Assembly: GCA_964019135.1 (NCBI GenBank)
Contig: OZ025265.1
Span: 62,001 to 126,000 of the forward strand
Direction: 5' to 3'
Length of the DNA stretch: 64,000 nt
DNA from: Arenicola marina
Lineage: Eukaryota > Annelida > Polychaeta > Arenicolidae
The notes beneath the pieces were generated by a model that did not search any database, was not told the DNA's origin, and saw only the letters and a program-made list of their open reading frames with translations. Positions 24,426 through 35,599 of this stretch are shown here, one piece after another; position 1 is the stretch's first letter, and each line of letters opens with the position of its first letter. Both the position numbers and the translations under genes were made by a program.

Positions 24426-24474
<49 letters not shown>

Positions 24475-24693
24475 TGTCTGTGAGCACGATAACTGTCGAA
24501 CACTTACAGCTATCGTTGTCAAACTTCGCCAACAGATGCCAGATATCTAATCTCAGGTCAACTTTGTTGCCGGGTGAAATCGATCTAACGTCAACGTCAC
24601 AGTGACGTCATACGTCCAAAACACATTTTCCGGCCTAAGTCGCTTAATATTACAGCTAAAAACACAAAATTAGTGTCTATATACTCAGCTCCT
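24426..24693 (+). repeat. dispersed repeat D1 with TG microsatellite head (copy 1)
   Basis: A (TG)n/(TGTC)n head then TGAGCACGATAACTGTCGAA and a body ending TGTCTATATACTCAGCTCCT. The same structure is at 26,938-27,184 with about 90% similarity. Non-coding; probably a short non-autonomous element. Confidence 0.85.
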
Positions 24694-24819
24694 CAATATT
24701 CTTCTCGCTACTGCCATCAAATTTAACGTAAGAGCAATAGTTTTCACGCTACAGGCTTTGGAAATTTCAAAATTTTCCACAACAATTTTTTTATAAATCT
24801 CAAAGCGATTGTCACGAGA

Positions 24820-25345
24820 CTTTGCATGGACATTAAAGGTATATCACTCAGGTACCGTATGTCAAAAATTATAGTGATCCCATCAATAGTGTCCGTTTCC
24901 AAGGCGACGAAAGTCCCCATTATGAGCCAATGGAAGTTTTGTCCCCCGATTTTGACAACTTGCCATACAGGTATCTCCACGCCGCTTGGCAGGGACCTTC
25001 GGTCCGCCACCTAGATAGACTATGCCAAAAATAACGGCGATCGAATCGGCAGTATTCGTTTCCAAGGCAACGGAAAATCCAATTATGAAAGATAATTTTT
25101 TTTAGTTTTTTCCATGTTCGGTGCAGTTAAAATGCACATAGCCTCACGCTACTTGGTAAGGCTACCTAGGGGTCGGCCTTATCAATTATGTGCAAGATGA
25201 ATGCAATCGGACGGTTACTTTTTATTTCCATAGCAACGCAAAAATGGCCCAATGGTAAAAGATAGGACATTTTTGAAATTTACCATGAGCCAAAAACATG
25301 GAAACCGATAGGCCACGCAACTCATCTTTGACACAAACATTACTT
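24820..25345. repeat. degenerate tandem of about 150-170 bp
   Basis: Three diverged units share a core like GATCGAATCGG-NN-TATTCGTTTCCAAGGCAACG and CCAATTATGA (24,872, 25,037 and 25,200). Old repeat. Confidence 0.55.
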
Positions 25346-25534
25346 AAGGTTGTATCTTAAAATTGGTTTTATTTCAGCAACCTGGGTCAAGGGTCAAGGC
25401 CGTGTCCTTGACTATTGTAAATGTCGAGTGCTCGGTTGTAACTCAAAAACTAAAAGATATCTGAGCACTAAACTTGCTCTGGTGGATAGGGGTGACGTAG
25501 CTTATGCCAAATCCAATCTCAGCTTAAACCCGGA

Positions 25535-25710
25535 GTGCGCAACGTAACGGTGCCAGAGCGCCTGGAAGTTGGGGGTTCGAATCCGACTTTTCCAATTTTT
25601 TGGAAATGTTTTCCTGTCTCTAAAGTTGCGGTTACTTTTTTGGGACGCCTGGAAGCTGGGGGTTCGAATCCGACTTTTCCAATTTTTTTGATTTTTTTTC
25701 GTACCTTTCG
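25535..25710 (+). repeat. two direct copies of a B-box-containing segment
   Basis: Each copy contains GCCTGGAAGTTGGGGGTTCG then AATCCGACTTTTCCAATTTT. The core GGTTCGAATCC is a perfect pol III B box and is followed by T-runs that could terminate pol III. A clear A box at normal spacing is missing, so this is more likely a SINE tail or relic than an RNA gene. Confidence 0.6.
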
Positions 25711-25806
25711 TAAAGTTTCGGTTACTTTTTGGGACTTCGGTTACATGTTTGAATTTGTGTCGGAACCTTGTTTCGGACACAAAGTAACTGAAGTCCCAAA
25801 GTAACC
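25710..25806. repeat. hairpin, arms about 28 bp
   Basis: GTTTCGGTTACTTTTTGGGA at 25,710 pairs with its complement at 25,777-25,805 (GTAACTGAAGTCCCAAAGTA...), with a loop of about 37 bases. It directly follows the B-box repeats and shares their GTTTCGGTTAC segment. Confidence 0.65.
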
Positions 25807-26004
25807 GAAACTTAGATGTATCATGGCCATTAGATGCATGCAGAATAAGGGCCCTGGTGTTTGAGTGTATCGAGATGTGCTATTCGTTTGAGCCGCGAAA
25901 ATTACTACACATGTATATGCTGTTTGCACCCAGGCATTGCACCCAGGGAGCTCACTCTTCGTTATGACCCCTTCTTTGTCAATGTCATTCAGCAAAATAG
26001 GTCA

Positions 26005-26326
26005 CTGGAGCGATACACGTAATTTATAAAGCTTGCGTAGCTCGGCCGGCCGACGCCTCCAAGCCCGTCACGGTCTGCCTTCCCGCAAAAATCATTCCTT
26101 TTCACCCCTTTGTGCTGGGGCCATAAATTATAGGGGGCGGCCGGCAAACGTCGGGCGACGGTTTGTGGTGAGGTATGTCAGTCAGTGACATAGGCGCCTG
26201 GAGCGATACACGTAATAAATAAAGCTTGCGTAGCTCGGCCGGCCGACGCCCCCAAGCCGTCACGGTCTGCCTCCACCCAAAAAACATTCCTTTTCACCCC
26301 TTTGTGCTGGGGCCATAAATTATAGA
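26005..26326. repeat. direct repeat, two copies at 193-bp offset
   Basis: Copies of about 130 bp (26,005-26,135 and 26,198-26,326) share CTGGAGCGATACACGTAA, GCTCGGCCGGCCGACGCC and CCTTTGTGCTGGGGCCATAA. A fragment of the same sequence, GGGCCGACGCCCTCAAGCCG, is at 26,541-26,561. Confidence 0.8.
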
Positions 26327-26937
26327 CCAGACAAGACCAGTAATATATATTACCCCTTTACAGGGTCGCTATGGTGTAAATATTCTTCAGGCATACTCAC
26401 GCAACTTATTTGGACATAAGGTTTTTCTGTCATGGCTGTCCCCATCCCCCTCCCAAGTCTCGCCATAATGATCTTATCGTGTATCACGTGTCTGTATGAC
26501 GTATCTTGTGTCTCGTATCATGTTTTATCACATCCTCGGCGGGCCGACGCCCTCAAGCCGTCTCAGATTAGGGTTGCCTGCCCGAAGAACACGAGCAGCC
26601 AGCCGCCCCGTCCATACCAGGTGCCAATTGATGCCGGACAGAGCTGACATTGGTAGTGAAAGAGAGGAAACATTTTAAATCTTGCGGCCGGGGGTTGAGG
26701 AAGAACGTTCTTTCAAAGAGCGGGTTTGCCGTGAAAAGGGGGTCTGCATGGAACTGCAACATTTTGACGGTAAAAATGCGCATCAGCCTTTCAGATATGG
26801 ATTGACGAAATTACGTTTTCATTTCCTAGTTATTAGCCGCAAAGATCTCAGGTCTAGCTTGTTTTTCCGATTTTTGACGAATTTTCTAACTTATCCAGAA
26901 TCTCTATACTTTATCATTGGGCCACTGTTTCGTCGGT
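26327..26937. other. intergenic, nothing recognised
   Basis: Only short open frames; one fragment of the 193-bp repeat at 26,541. Confidence 0.4.
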
Positions 26938-27184
26938 CCTGTTTGTGTGTGTGTGTCTGTCTGTCTGTCTGTGAGCACGATAACTGTCGAACACTTGTAG
27001 CTATCGTTGTCAAACTTCGCCCACAGATGCCAGAAGTCAAATCTCATGTCAAGTTCGTTGCCAGGTGAAATCGGTCAAACGTCAACGTCACGGTGAAGTC
27101 ATACGTCCAAAACACATTTCCCGATCTAACTCGCTTAGTATTACAGCTAGAAACACGAAATTAGTGTCTATATACTCAGCTCCT
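26938..27184 (+). repeat. dispersed repeat D1 (copy 2)
   Basis: Same head and body as 24,426-24,693, with a much shorter TG tract. Confidence 0.85.
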
Positions 27185-28078
27185 GGATAGCTTTCGCGCT
27201 ATTTGATTTATAATGTGCAGCGAGATGACCCCCATGCATCAGTCATGCGTCAGTTGTCCATTTGAGCCTTAGGCTCTCAGCCGCCAGGGTGATATGCCTT
27301 GTTTATTTCTTTGAAATATCACACAAACTATATACGCTAAAGATCTGGTCAAGAGAAAAATATTGGTGCTGACCTTAATTTGAGTGATCTACGATAAATA
27401 TTAACGAAATTGTAACGATTCAGACCTGCTAACTTTTCTGCCGGTTTTGTGACATTTTTAGGAACAAACTGTTTTCTTTAACAAGCTCTCTCAACGCCCG
27501 ATACACATAGAAATCGGTGAAGAAGCAAGGCACAGCTAGTTCAGTGTTACTTATTCTAATGCTATATCTCCGCCTGCAAAAAAGTGCTTGAGGCGAGAGT
27601 GAAATAATCGTATGGCTGGGTGAATCACGCGAGAAAAATAATTCCATGTGACTTGTAGTACTTTGTCTCAGAAGGCAAACTTCAGCCGGCGAAATCGTTT
27701 GACGTCGCTAGAGATGGTGTTAAGTGGCTTAACTTTCAAGACAAAAAAGAGATGATGTGAAAACTATTTATTAAGCTGACACTAACACTAGTAACAGGAT
27801 GCACGATTACACAACACATTACCTTTCAATTGCATCCTGCTAATGCTGCTAATCCCTAGACCCCCCCCCTTCCCTTTCCCTTCATCGCCACACTCCTCCG
27901 CGGCCGACTTAATGGGCGGCCAGGTTAAAGCGATGTCAAGGCATCTGGCAGCCGCGCCTCCTTATATACCCCTCCCACACCCCCGCCCCTCCCCCCCCCC
28001 CCCTCCCTCCACAACATATCTGTCTGGACCTATCAGCCCTAGCAGAGACTTTGCCATTATCGTGAGAAAAAAAACTTT
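27185..28078. other. intergenic, nothing recognised
   Basis: A C-rich stretch at 27,960-28,010; no gene recognised. Confidence 0.4.
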
Positions 28079-28215
28079 TTCACATTATGTTTAATAATAC
28101 TTTCTGACCGGTAAATGTGTGTATTTGGGCTCTCTTATCCTAGACCAAATGAGATTACGGTAACAGTCAAATGTCGAAAATAGGGTCTCAATAAGCACAA
28201 AAAACGACAATGTTT
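28079..28215 (+). repeat. dispersed repeat D2 (copy 1)
   Basis: Shares ATGTTTAATAATACTTTCTG and GCACAAAAAACGACAAT with 29,206-29,327 in direct orientation, about 75-80% similar. Confidence 0.65.
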
Positions 28216-28589
28216 TCTTACCCTTGCCATTGACCTTGGTGCTCATCCTTCTAGTATGTCATGTAATAGGTCAAGGTTAATAACAAACCTGAAGATGAAG
28301 GTCATACCCCGCTGGGAATTATTGATGCTATGAGCAATTTTGACCCCCCCTGGTCTATGATATGTTGCAGTTCGCCACTATAAACGCCTCGCTTGTACAG
28401 GGTTTGATTGAAATCTATGCCGAATTGACTTCCGTGGATTGAATCAATATCGATCAGAACAATATAATCGGATACGATTTGACCTTAGGAAGTGAAAAAT
28501 ATACCAAAATTCAGACATCAGTAGCATGTTTTCAATTCGTTCGATAGGGAATAATGCTCGTCTGATTATTATATGTGCAGAATTTCCAT

Positions 28590-28622
28590 TTTCCCGCCCA
28601 AACCTTGATTTTGGGCGGGAAA
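28590..28622. promoter_or_regulatory. perfect 13-bp hairpin of E2F-like sites
   Basis: TTTCCCGCCCAAA at 28,590-28,602 and its exact complement at 28,610-28,622, loop CCTTGAT. Each arm contains TTTCCCGC, the E2F consensus. No adjacent gene is visible, so a regulatory role is only a possibility. Confidence 0.4.
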
Positions 28623-29205
28623 GTAGCGTCTTTGCTATTTATAGCTATTTTAAAGATATCTTTGCAATTTTTTTCGCCGTCTATTGTAGTAGACATTACC
28701 TTCTTGCCTATGTAGTGCCTTTCCGGATGTTGTTCGACTTTTCTTCGTTGTCTTTTTCTTCGAATATGTATTGCATGCTTTAAATAAGTGTTAAATGACA
28801 ATGAGGAATAGTATTATAAACATTGTAATGGGCCAGAAGATGGCAAGAGTGGTACAAGTAACATAAAGTCTCTACCAGCAATATTAAGGGCGCCGTGGCT
28901 ATTTATAGGTGAACTCTACGTTACGTAACTTTTCGATTTTCCCCAAGTTTAAGACGTGCGACGCTCGAAACGACTGAAAATGGGTGTCATTGATATTACC
29001 GAATGAAAGGCTAGTAACTTTGAGGGTAATACAGCTATCTTTTTATGTTCTGGGTCCAACACTCTCTTTGTTCGGAAAATATGAGGTTCGAAGGAAGATG
29101 AAAAGTCAGAGTCAAAGTTTGTCGCTAAAAAATGTCTAAAGAAAGTCAATTTTATTAATGGAAAATGCGTTATGGTAACTAAAGTAAGCCAGTTAAACAA
29201 GTAAT
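28623..29205. other. intergenic, nothing recognised
   Basis: Short open frames, no domain. Confidence 0.4.
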
Positions 29206-29327
29206 TTCACAGTATGTTTAATAATACTTTTTGGCCGCCCAATGTATTTGGGCCCTTATTCTATAACAAATGAGGTCACAGTCTAATGTAGAACCTGGGG
29301 TCCAATATGCACAAAAAACGACAATCG
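29206..29327 (+). repeat. dispersed repeat D2 (copy 2)
   Basis: See copy at 28,079-28,215. Confidence 0.65.
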
Positions 29328-30019
29328 TAACCCTAAATAGCGCGCATAGCGTGTATTTCCGGCTGATGGCGCAATATATGACATCCCAGTTTTGCGTAGT
29401 CTATTGCTCTGTTATTATACGTTATGTTGACTTCCGTTTTAATATTGTTCTCGTGACTGGAGCAAATAGTGCAGTTGGTTTATTTTCACCTACTTAGGCA
29501 ACAGCTACCATCACTATGATTTCATAAGTAGGTATAATAAAACCCATGCCGCTGATATAATTTCTCGGCCACGCCCTAATTGACGCCAAAACGACGCTTC
29601 TCTAAAGAAAGTATTCTCTTTCATATTTTGCTTAACTGATTGCAGCAATCACTGTAAATGAAAAACGGTAATATCTGGGATATCATATGCCACCTATACT
29701 AGAATGTAACGATTGGCGTTATGGACAGAGTATAAAGGTTAATAATGTGTATCGAGAAAAGGTACATTCGCAAGGCCAAAAGCAATTAACCCCGTTCAGC
29801 ACGTGCAGCTAATGACTATCCAGTTAAAGAACCTGATAACCCTCCCTAGCCCCTTATCTGTGTCTTGCCAGCCCGAATGTAATCCCCATAGCCCCCCGCT
29901 GTTAGTTGCTCCAGCCAGCCCGAACATCCACATATTTTTAGATGTCACCTAATTATTAAGCCTCCACCTGGCCACACACACACACACCCACATCCGCGTA
30001 GTTTAAACGTATAGTAAGG
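29328..30019. other. intergenic, nothing recognised
   Basis: No feature recognised up to the poly-T that marks the 3' end of the next LINE. Confidence 0.4.
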
Positions 30020-30111
30020 TTTTTTTTTTTTTTTTTTTTTTTTTTATTTATTTATTTCCATAAACGTACAGCAAGTTGTGACATCAGACAGACAGAATAT
30101 ATGTTATATTG

Positions 30112-31524
30112 TTAAGAATATACAACTGTGCAAGATAGGGATCGTGCTAGAAGAGGGATGACCGGTTTCCATTTTCTTAGAAATATTGTCTCGCTACGAT
30201 ATTGTTCTGTTATTCCAATTTTTTCTATATCGTAATAATATTTAATAGAATTTATCAAGCCACAAAGAATAGGGATAACATGAGCCCATTTACACTGATA
30301 GATATATTTTTTTCCAATGATAATTATATGGTTAAGCAGGCGAGAAAAAGGTGAGGTTGTCACTCCTAACATCACAGTCTGAGCCGAAATGAATGTGCCA
30401 ATGTCTTCTTCAGTGACACTAAACAAAGCTATAAATTCTGACCATAATGACTTCACTGATTGACAATAATAAACTAGATGTTCTATCGTTTCACACTCGT
30501 TACCGCAAAAGCCACACATATCAGAGTCAGCTATTTTACTCATGTATAAGAACCTATTCGTTACGGTTGTTCTGTGTAAAATCATGAACTGAAAACTTCT
30601 CATTCTCTCATCCGTAGTGGCGTTCACCGGTAATTTATATAATGTTTTCCATGTATCCCCTTCTATTTGTACACCTAAAGTATCTGACCATTTACGCTCA
30701 TTATTCCGTCCGTATATCAGTGATTTGACTAATGTTTTATAAGTTTCGTTGCACACACGCTTCATCTGCTTTATATGATTCGTAAATTTACAAACAACTG
30801 ATTTTAGCTTTATACCTCCTCTTAACATTTCATATTTCCATTCTCTTGGAATAGAATGGATCAGCCCGTAGAAATCCGCAAAATTTATGCGGGTATCAAA
30901 CTTAATGCAAAATTTATTCCAGCCCATGAACTCCCCTTGTTCGTTAATAATATCATTAGCAAAAACTATACCTTTCTTGATCAATTCGGTCTTTCTACCT
31001 ATAACATTTTCATTAGTCATAAAATAAGTATTCCACAAAGGATACTCCAACACATTACGGGTAATCTCAATATCCTTGTTCACTTGCCGGTAGCAGTACC
31101 AGGAATTAAAAACATCAGCCCAAAATGGGTTTTCTACCTTAATAAAATTTCTTAATGAATGCAAATCTAATTCCCAACAATGTACTTTTTCACCACAAAT
31201 AGTGTCACAGAACAAATCTTGCCATGCTCCATCTTGCCGGATAAGTTTTTGAATCCAAGTCAATTTCAAAGCTTGCAACATAGATTTTGCATGCGTAAGG
31301 TTAACGCCCCCCTCTTCTATTGACTGGGCCATTCTATTTAACGAGAGCTTAGGTTTTTTCTTGTTCCAAACAAAATTTCGAATGGCACCGTCAATTTTGT
31401 CTAGATAACGCTTTTCCGGCATAGGTAGAGCAGACATCACATGTATCAGTTTCGGCAAGGCAAGAGTTTTTACTACTGTGACCCGACCACGGAGCGAAAG
31501 CCTTCGTTTACTGTATGCATTCAA
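30112..31524 (-). pseudogene. LINE copy a: C-terminal region with Cys-His knuckle
   Basis: 470 open residues, same frame as the RT. Landmarks: RVTVVKTLALPKLIHVMSAL, FVWNKKKPKLSLNRM, GGVNLTHAKSMLQALKLTWI and the zinc-knuckle-like MCGFCGNECETIEHLVYYCQ (C-x2-C-x7-H-x4-C), a hallmark of L1-like ORF2 C termini. Complete to its stop at 30,112. Confidence 0.88.
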
Positions 31525-31623
31525 TATCTTTTCAAATTCGACAATTTTGGACTCCTAATTTATCATTACCATCTTCTTTAAGTCAACATGAAAACTTATT
31601 CCTAACAAGCGAAACTCCTTTAC

Positions 31624-32511
31624 CTAAGTCAATGGCAAATCTGGACATATGTTCTGTTTTTCTTGTTCAAACTTCCCAAGCCATATAGCATTAGTTTTGT
31701 CAACATTAATTTTCAGTCCAGAGCAGTAATGGAAGGCCTTCAATTTCCGTAAAGCGTTTCTAACGGATGACTCACTACCATCTAATAAAAGAAACGTATC
31801 ATCCGCGTACTGTCCAATCTTATATTCTTTCTTTCCAACAATTATGCCCTTAATAGTATTATCTTGCTTAATAGCCATTGCCAAAGGCTTAATGGACAAT
31901 ATAAATAAATATGACGATAATGGGTCGCCCTGTCTACAGCCTCTTCCGAGAGCAAAAAACTGTGAAAAATTCCCATTATTAATGACACAACTCTCAGGAC
32001 ATCCATATAAAATATTGAACCACCTCATAAAAGATTCTCCGAAGCCATATGACCGTAATACTTGACGTATATAACTCCAACTTAACGTATCAAACGCTTT
32101 TTCAAAATCTATAAGCAGAAGCATACCAGATTTTCTATTCTGAATTAAATAGTGCATGATATCATAGATCAATCTAGTGTTTTCTCCTATAAATCTATTT
32201 TGAATAAAACCTTTCTGATCCGAACTGATTATTTCCGGGAGCACATTTTTTAATCTGTGAGCGAAAATACCTGATAATATTTTATAACCAGCGTTAAGAA
32301 GAGAGATGGGGTGCCAATTCTTTAAATATTCTCGCGGCTTATCGCCCTTGGGCAAACAAGTTATAATCCCTTGTCGTTGAGTTATCGACAGAGAACCTGT
32401 TACATATGCATATCGAAGACTTCTAACCAAATAGACACCTATATCGGTCCAGAAAAATTTATAAAAGTCAATAGGGATCCCATCACTTCCTGGCGACTTG
32501 TTATTTTTCAT
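31624..32511 (-). pseudogene. LINE copy a: reverse transcriptase domain
   Basis: RT copies the LINE RNA into the nicked target. Motifs in order: NNKSPGSDGIP, NWHPISLLNAGYK, QKGFIQNRFIGENTR, LLLIDFEKAFDTLSW (first catalytic Asp), GRGCRQGDPLSSYLF, IGQYADDTFLL (the YADD catalytic pair intact), CSGLKINVDKTNAIWLG. The frame ends at a stop (TAG where copy b has Trp) at about 31,621. A second TAG follows before the C-terminal part resumes in the same frame. Confidence 0.9.
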
Positions 32512-32599
32512 GTTTTTAACTACTTGAAGTATTTCTCTGCTTTCGATATCGACATCACATAACTCCTTTAATGTATCATCGAGACATTTAATATTTTTA

Positions 32600-33143
32600 T
32601 CGTTAAAAAAAACGGCATTTGTTCCGATGCCTGGGCATGGTCACAGTTCGCATATAACTTCTCGTAATAGCCCTTTTGTTCTTGCATTATTCTCTCCTGA
32701 TCCAATATCAATTCTTTGTCAACAACTAGTTTATTTATAAGCTTGTTAACATAGTTACGCTTTTCAAGATTACAAAATTAGTTGCTCGGCTTTTCTCCTT
32801 CTTCATAAAACTGTGACCTTGCCCTCAAAATGATTCCCTTGATTTTTGGCAGTCTCAATTTCTCTAGCTTCGCTTTTAGAATTTCCAACTCACTATAGTC
32901 ACCGGTACTAGATTCTTCAAGCTGCTGAATTCTCAGCTCCAGCGACTTTTCTTCTTTTAATTCAGTCTTCTTCTTATAACTGGAATAGCTGATTGTACTA
33001 CCTCGTATCTCCATTTTTAACATTTCGAAAAATATTTGGTCATTAATAGTAAGGTTTACAATTTCCCGTTTTGAACAGTCACCGGAGCTACTATACATAT
33101 CAACAGTTTTCGCGATACATGTCTTCACCAGCTTTACAGTCAA
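32600..33143 (-). pseudogene. LINE copy a: linker between endonuclease and RT
   Basis: Charged, helical linker (LKEEKSLELRIQQLEESSTG, RARSQFYEEGEKPSN), continuing after a stop (SN-stop-FCNLEKRN, where related elements have SNYFCNLEKRN) to YYEKLYA near 32,640, the usual approach to the RT fingers. One frameshift precedes it and another separates it from the RT. Confidence 0.7.
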
Positions 33144-33924
33144 CGTCTCGCAATAAAGATGTATTACATTTCCAGAAGCCTTTACCCCTCTCCGCTAAAT
33201 AAAAATCTATTTCGATTGTAACCAAAGAGTGATCTGTTCTATATCCCGGCTTTATGTCTGCGCCTTTCATCATTGCATGGATATCCGCAGTTACGAAATA
33301 AAAATCTAATCTAGCGCGTTGCGATTTGCGCTGCGAGTTGGTCCAAGTGAAGCGTCTCATGTTCGGGTGATTCACACGCCAGCAATCTAACAATTCTAAC
33401 CCTTCTATTAAATTCAATACAGTTCTCTTCGCTTTAACGTTATTTTCTCTGACATAACCCCGCGTATCACATTTATAGTCCAGCACCAAGTTCCAATCTC
33501 CACATATGATAATGCTCGTATTCTCAAGCTTGTCTATTTTCTCTAACAGTTCCTCATAAAACGCAGGACAATCTTTATTCGGACCATAAATAGTAACTAA
33601 TGTCAATCTTTTACTGCAGAGCGTGACGTCTAATAATAACAGATTTCCAGCTTCATCGGTATCCGTGCCATGCACAGTGTATTCAAACGTATTTCTTAAC
33701 AGGATAGCAACCCCCCTAGCATGTGACGAATTGGAGTTAAAATAGCACGTTCCGTCGAATTCTTCTTTTAAAGCAGTTTGTTTCAATTCATCCAAATGGA
33801 TATCTTGCAGACAATACACGCAGGCATTTTTCTCTACAAGCCAGTTAAGAACATCAACTTTTTTTTGCGGAGTTGCAAGTCCCCTAACGTTCATGCTAAA
33901 AATAGACAGGTGACTCATGTTCAC
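33100..33924 (-). pseudogene. LINE copy a: endonuclease domain of ORF2
   Basis: Starts MNMSHLSIFSMNVRGLATPQ, the typical first strand of an APE-type LINE endonuclease that nicks the target DNA. Visible motifs are NVRGL, CLQDIHL (position of the usual QE-T/V-H, here Asp where Glu is normal), LVTIYGPNKD, IICGDWNLVLD (catalytic D and N), RARLDFYFV and RTDHSLVTIEI (catalytic D and H). Length about 250 residues, normal for the domain. The frame is lost around 33,100-33,140, where the linker begins. Confidence 0.85.
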
Positions 33925-35139
33925 GTTATTCTAATGTAAAAGTCAATTATTACTGTAAATCTCATCATAGATGTCTTTGTCACATTGCTTTGTACGATTA
34001 TGGATTTCATTGTTCGAGTATAAGTTACGGGATTTAGATTATATAAATTTAAACTAAGTACCACAAGGTTCGTTCTCTGTCGCGGGTCAAGGTAAAATTC
34101 GTAGTGATGTAGTTAGTAGCAAGCTGATTGTGTGCAATGCGTGTGCAATGTGTGCTGCAAAGTGTATACAAATCAAGGGGTGTATTAAAATCTGGCTAGG
34201 GCTCAAGTCACCAGGATCTTGGAGGCCCAGCTTGTGTGGCTTATGACATTTTTTTTAGGGTTGATGCACTCACACCTGTAGTAGCTTGATCACGCCTGAC
34301 ACCCAGATCAGAGGAAACATAATCCAGACGCTCTCTTAGCCCTTCCCAACCCCGCCCCATTCCATACAACCCTTTATAATAGCCCCTCCCACCCGGAACT
34401 CGCCCATCTCTCCTTCGCCTGACCCATACACACGCTATAATAGCTGCCCCCCCCCCGCCCCCCACCCACCCCCCACGCCGCGCAGGGAGTAAAGAAAGTG
34501 CTTCACGCATGAATCGCATAGTAGAGGCCCCTGTGTCATGTAGCGTACTCTCTCTCTGGCGCGTCTGCCCCCGGCCGCCACCTTTCTATCCAGATAAGAA
34601 GGACATCGGACGCAGGTCAGCCAGTGCAGAGGGCGGGAAACTGGTCAACGGTTCGCTAATGTGCATGCATGGTAGTTGAATACCATGAAACATGCGTCGA
34701 TGATCAGTCCTTCATTATCAGCACTCAGCATTATGGCGCAGGGTAGTATACACATGTAGGGCGGGGTGGGGGGCGGGGGTACCGAACGAAGCCCCAGCAA
34801 ACACGTACCAACAGATGCTTATGACCGCATTAAATTTAAGTGAGACTAACTAATTATAAGTTATAATATATAAGTATCTATATAAATATATATCTGTACA
34901 TGTGTTGGCTAAAGGCATGCTTTAATCTTTATTTTTGTTTGATATCGTGCGACCGTGTTATATACATATTATAAATACATCAACATAAATATATAAACAT
35001 ATTGATATAACTTCAGTATTTAATTGAATACTTCAGTCAGGTGTCCTGATCTCTAATAAGCGCCGGTCCGTGCGAGGACACATAGCTTGTATTTTGAGCG
35101 GAAAAAACACATACAGCGGAGCCACGGATCGAGGTAACC
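33925..35139. other. intergenic, nothing recognised
   Basis: No ORF1 of copy a is found here. A C-run near 34,446-34,480 and a G-rich run near 34,760. Confidence 0.45.
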
Positions 35140-35505
35140 CCCTTATTTATAGCGAACACTCGGTCATAGCTATATTCAGCCTCCCCCCCCCCCTCGCCTT
35201 TTTCCTTAACCCACGTGGATCGGTAATTCCAAGCTTAGCTAATGGAACACTTGGTCATGGCTATATTCGGCATATGCGAGTTTTCCCCCACCCCACTCGT
35301 TATGTCCCTCAACCCACCTGAATCGGTAATCCCATGCTAAGCTAAGGGGACAATTGGTCATGGCTGTATTCAGCCTATGACAATTTGTCCCGCCCCCTCG
35401 CCATGTCCATTAACCCACGTGGATCGGTAATCGCATGCTAAGCTAAGGGGAAACTTGATCATAGGTACCTATATTTAGCGTCTTTAACATGGCCAATCCC
35501 ATTAT
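35140..35505. repeat. tandem repeat of about 113 bp, three to four copies
   Basis: Units share ACCCACGTGGATCGGTAAT, AAGCTTAGCTAAxGG and GGTCATGGCTATATTC. Copy divergence is about 15%. It ends about 80 bp before the next LINE begins. Confidence 0.8.
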
Positions 35506-35599
35506 GAAGCCTCGATACGCCAAACGACGAACGGCGCGGTGACGCTTAATGCATCATATAACTCGGTCGATGTACATAGTCGCAGTCGCTACTGACATG

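Larger units (their letters stand above)
30020..33924 (-). mobile_element. L1/Tx1-type LINE, copy a (complete ORF2 region)
   Basis: The minus-strand element ends in a poly-A tail (26 T at 30,020-30,045 on the plus strand). ORF2 parts in order are apurinic-type endonuclease, linker, reverse transcriptase and a C-terminal zinc-knuckle region. ORF1 is not found upstream, so the element is either 5' truncated near the start of ORF2 or its ORF1 lies beyond recognition. About half a dozen breaks (two frameshifts in the linker plus several stops) interrupt the frame. It belongs to a different subfamily from copies b and c, with roughly half of RT residues shared by eye. A target duplication was not found. 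Confidence 0.9.
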
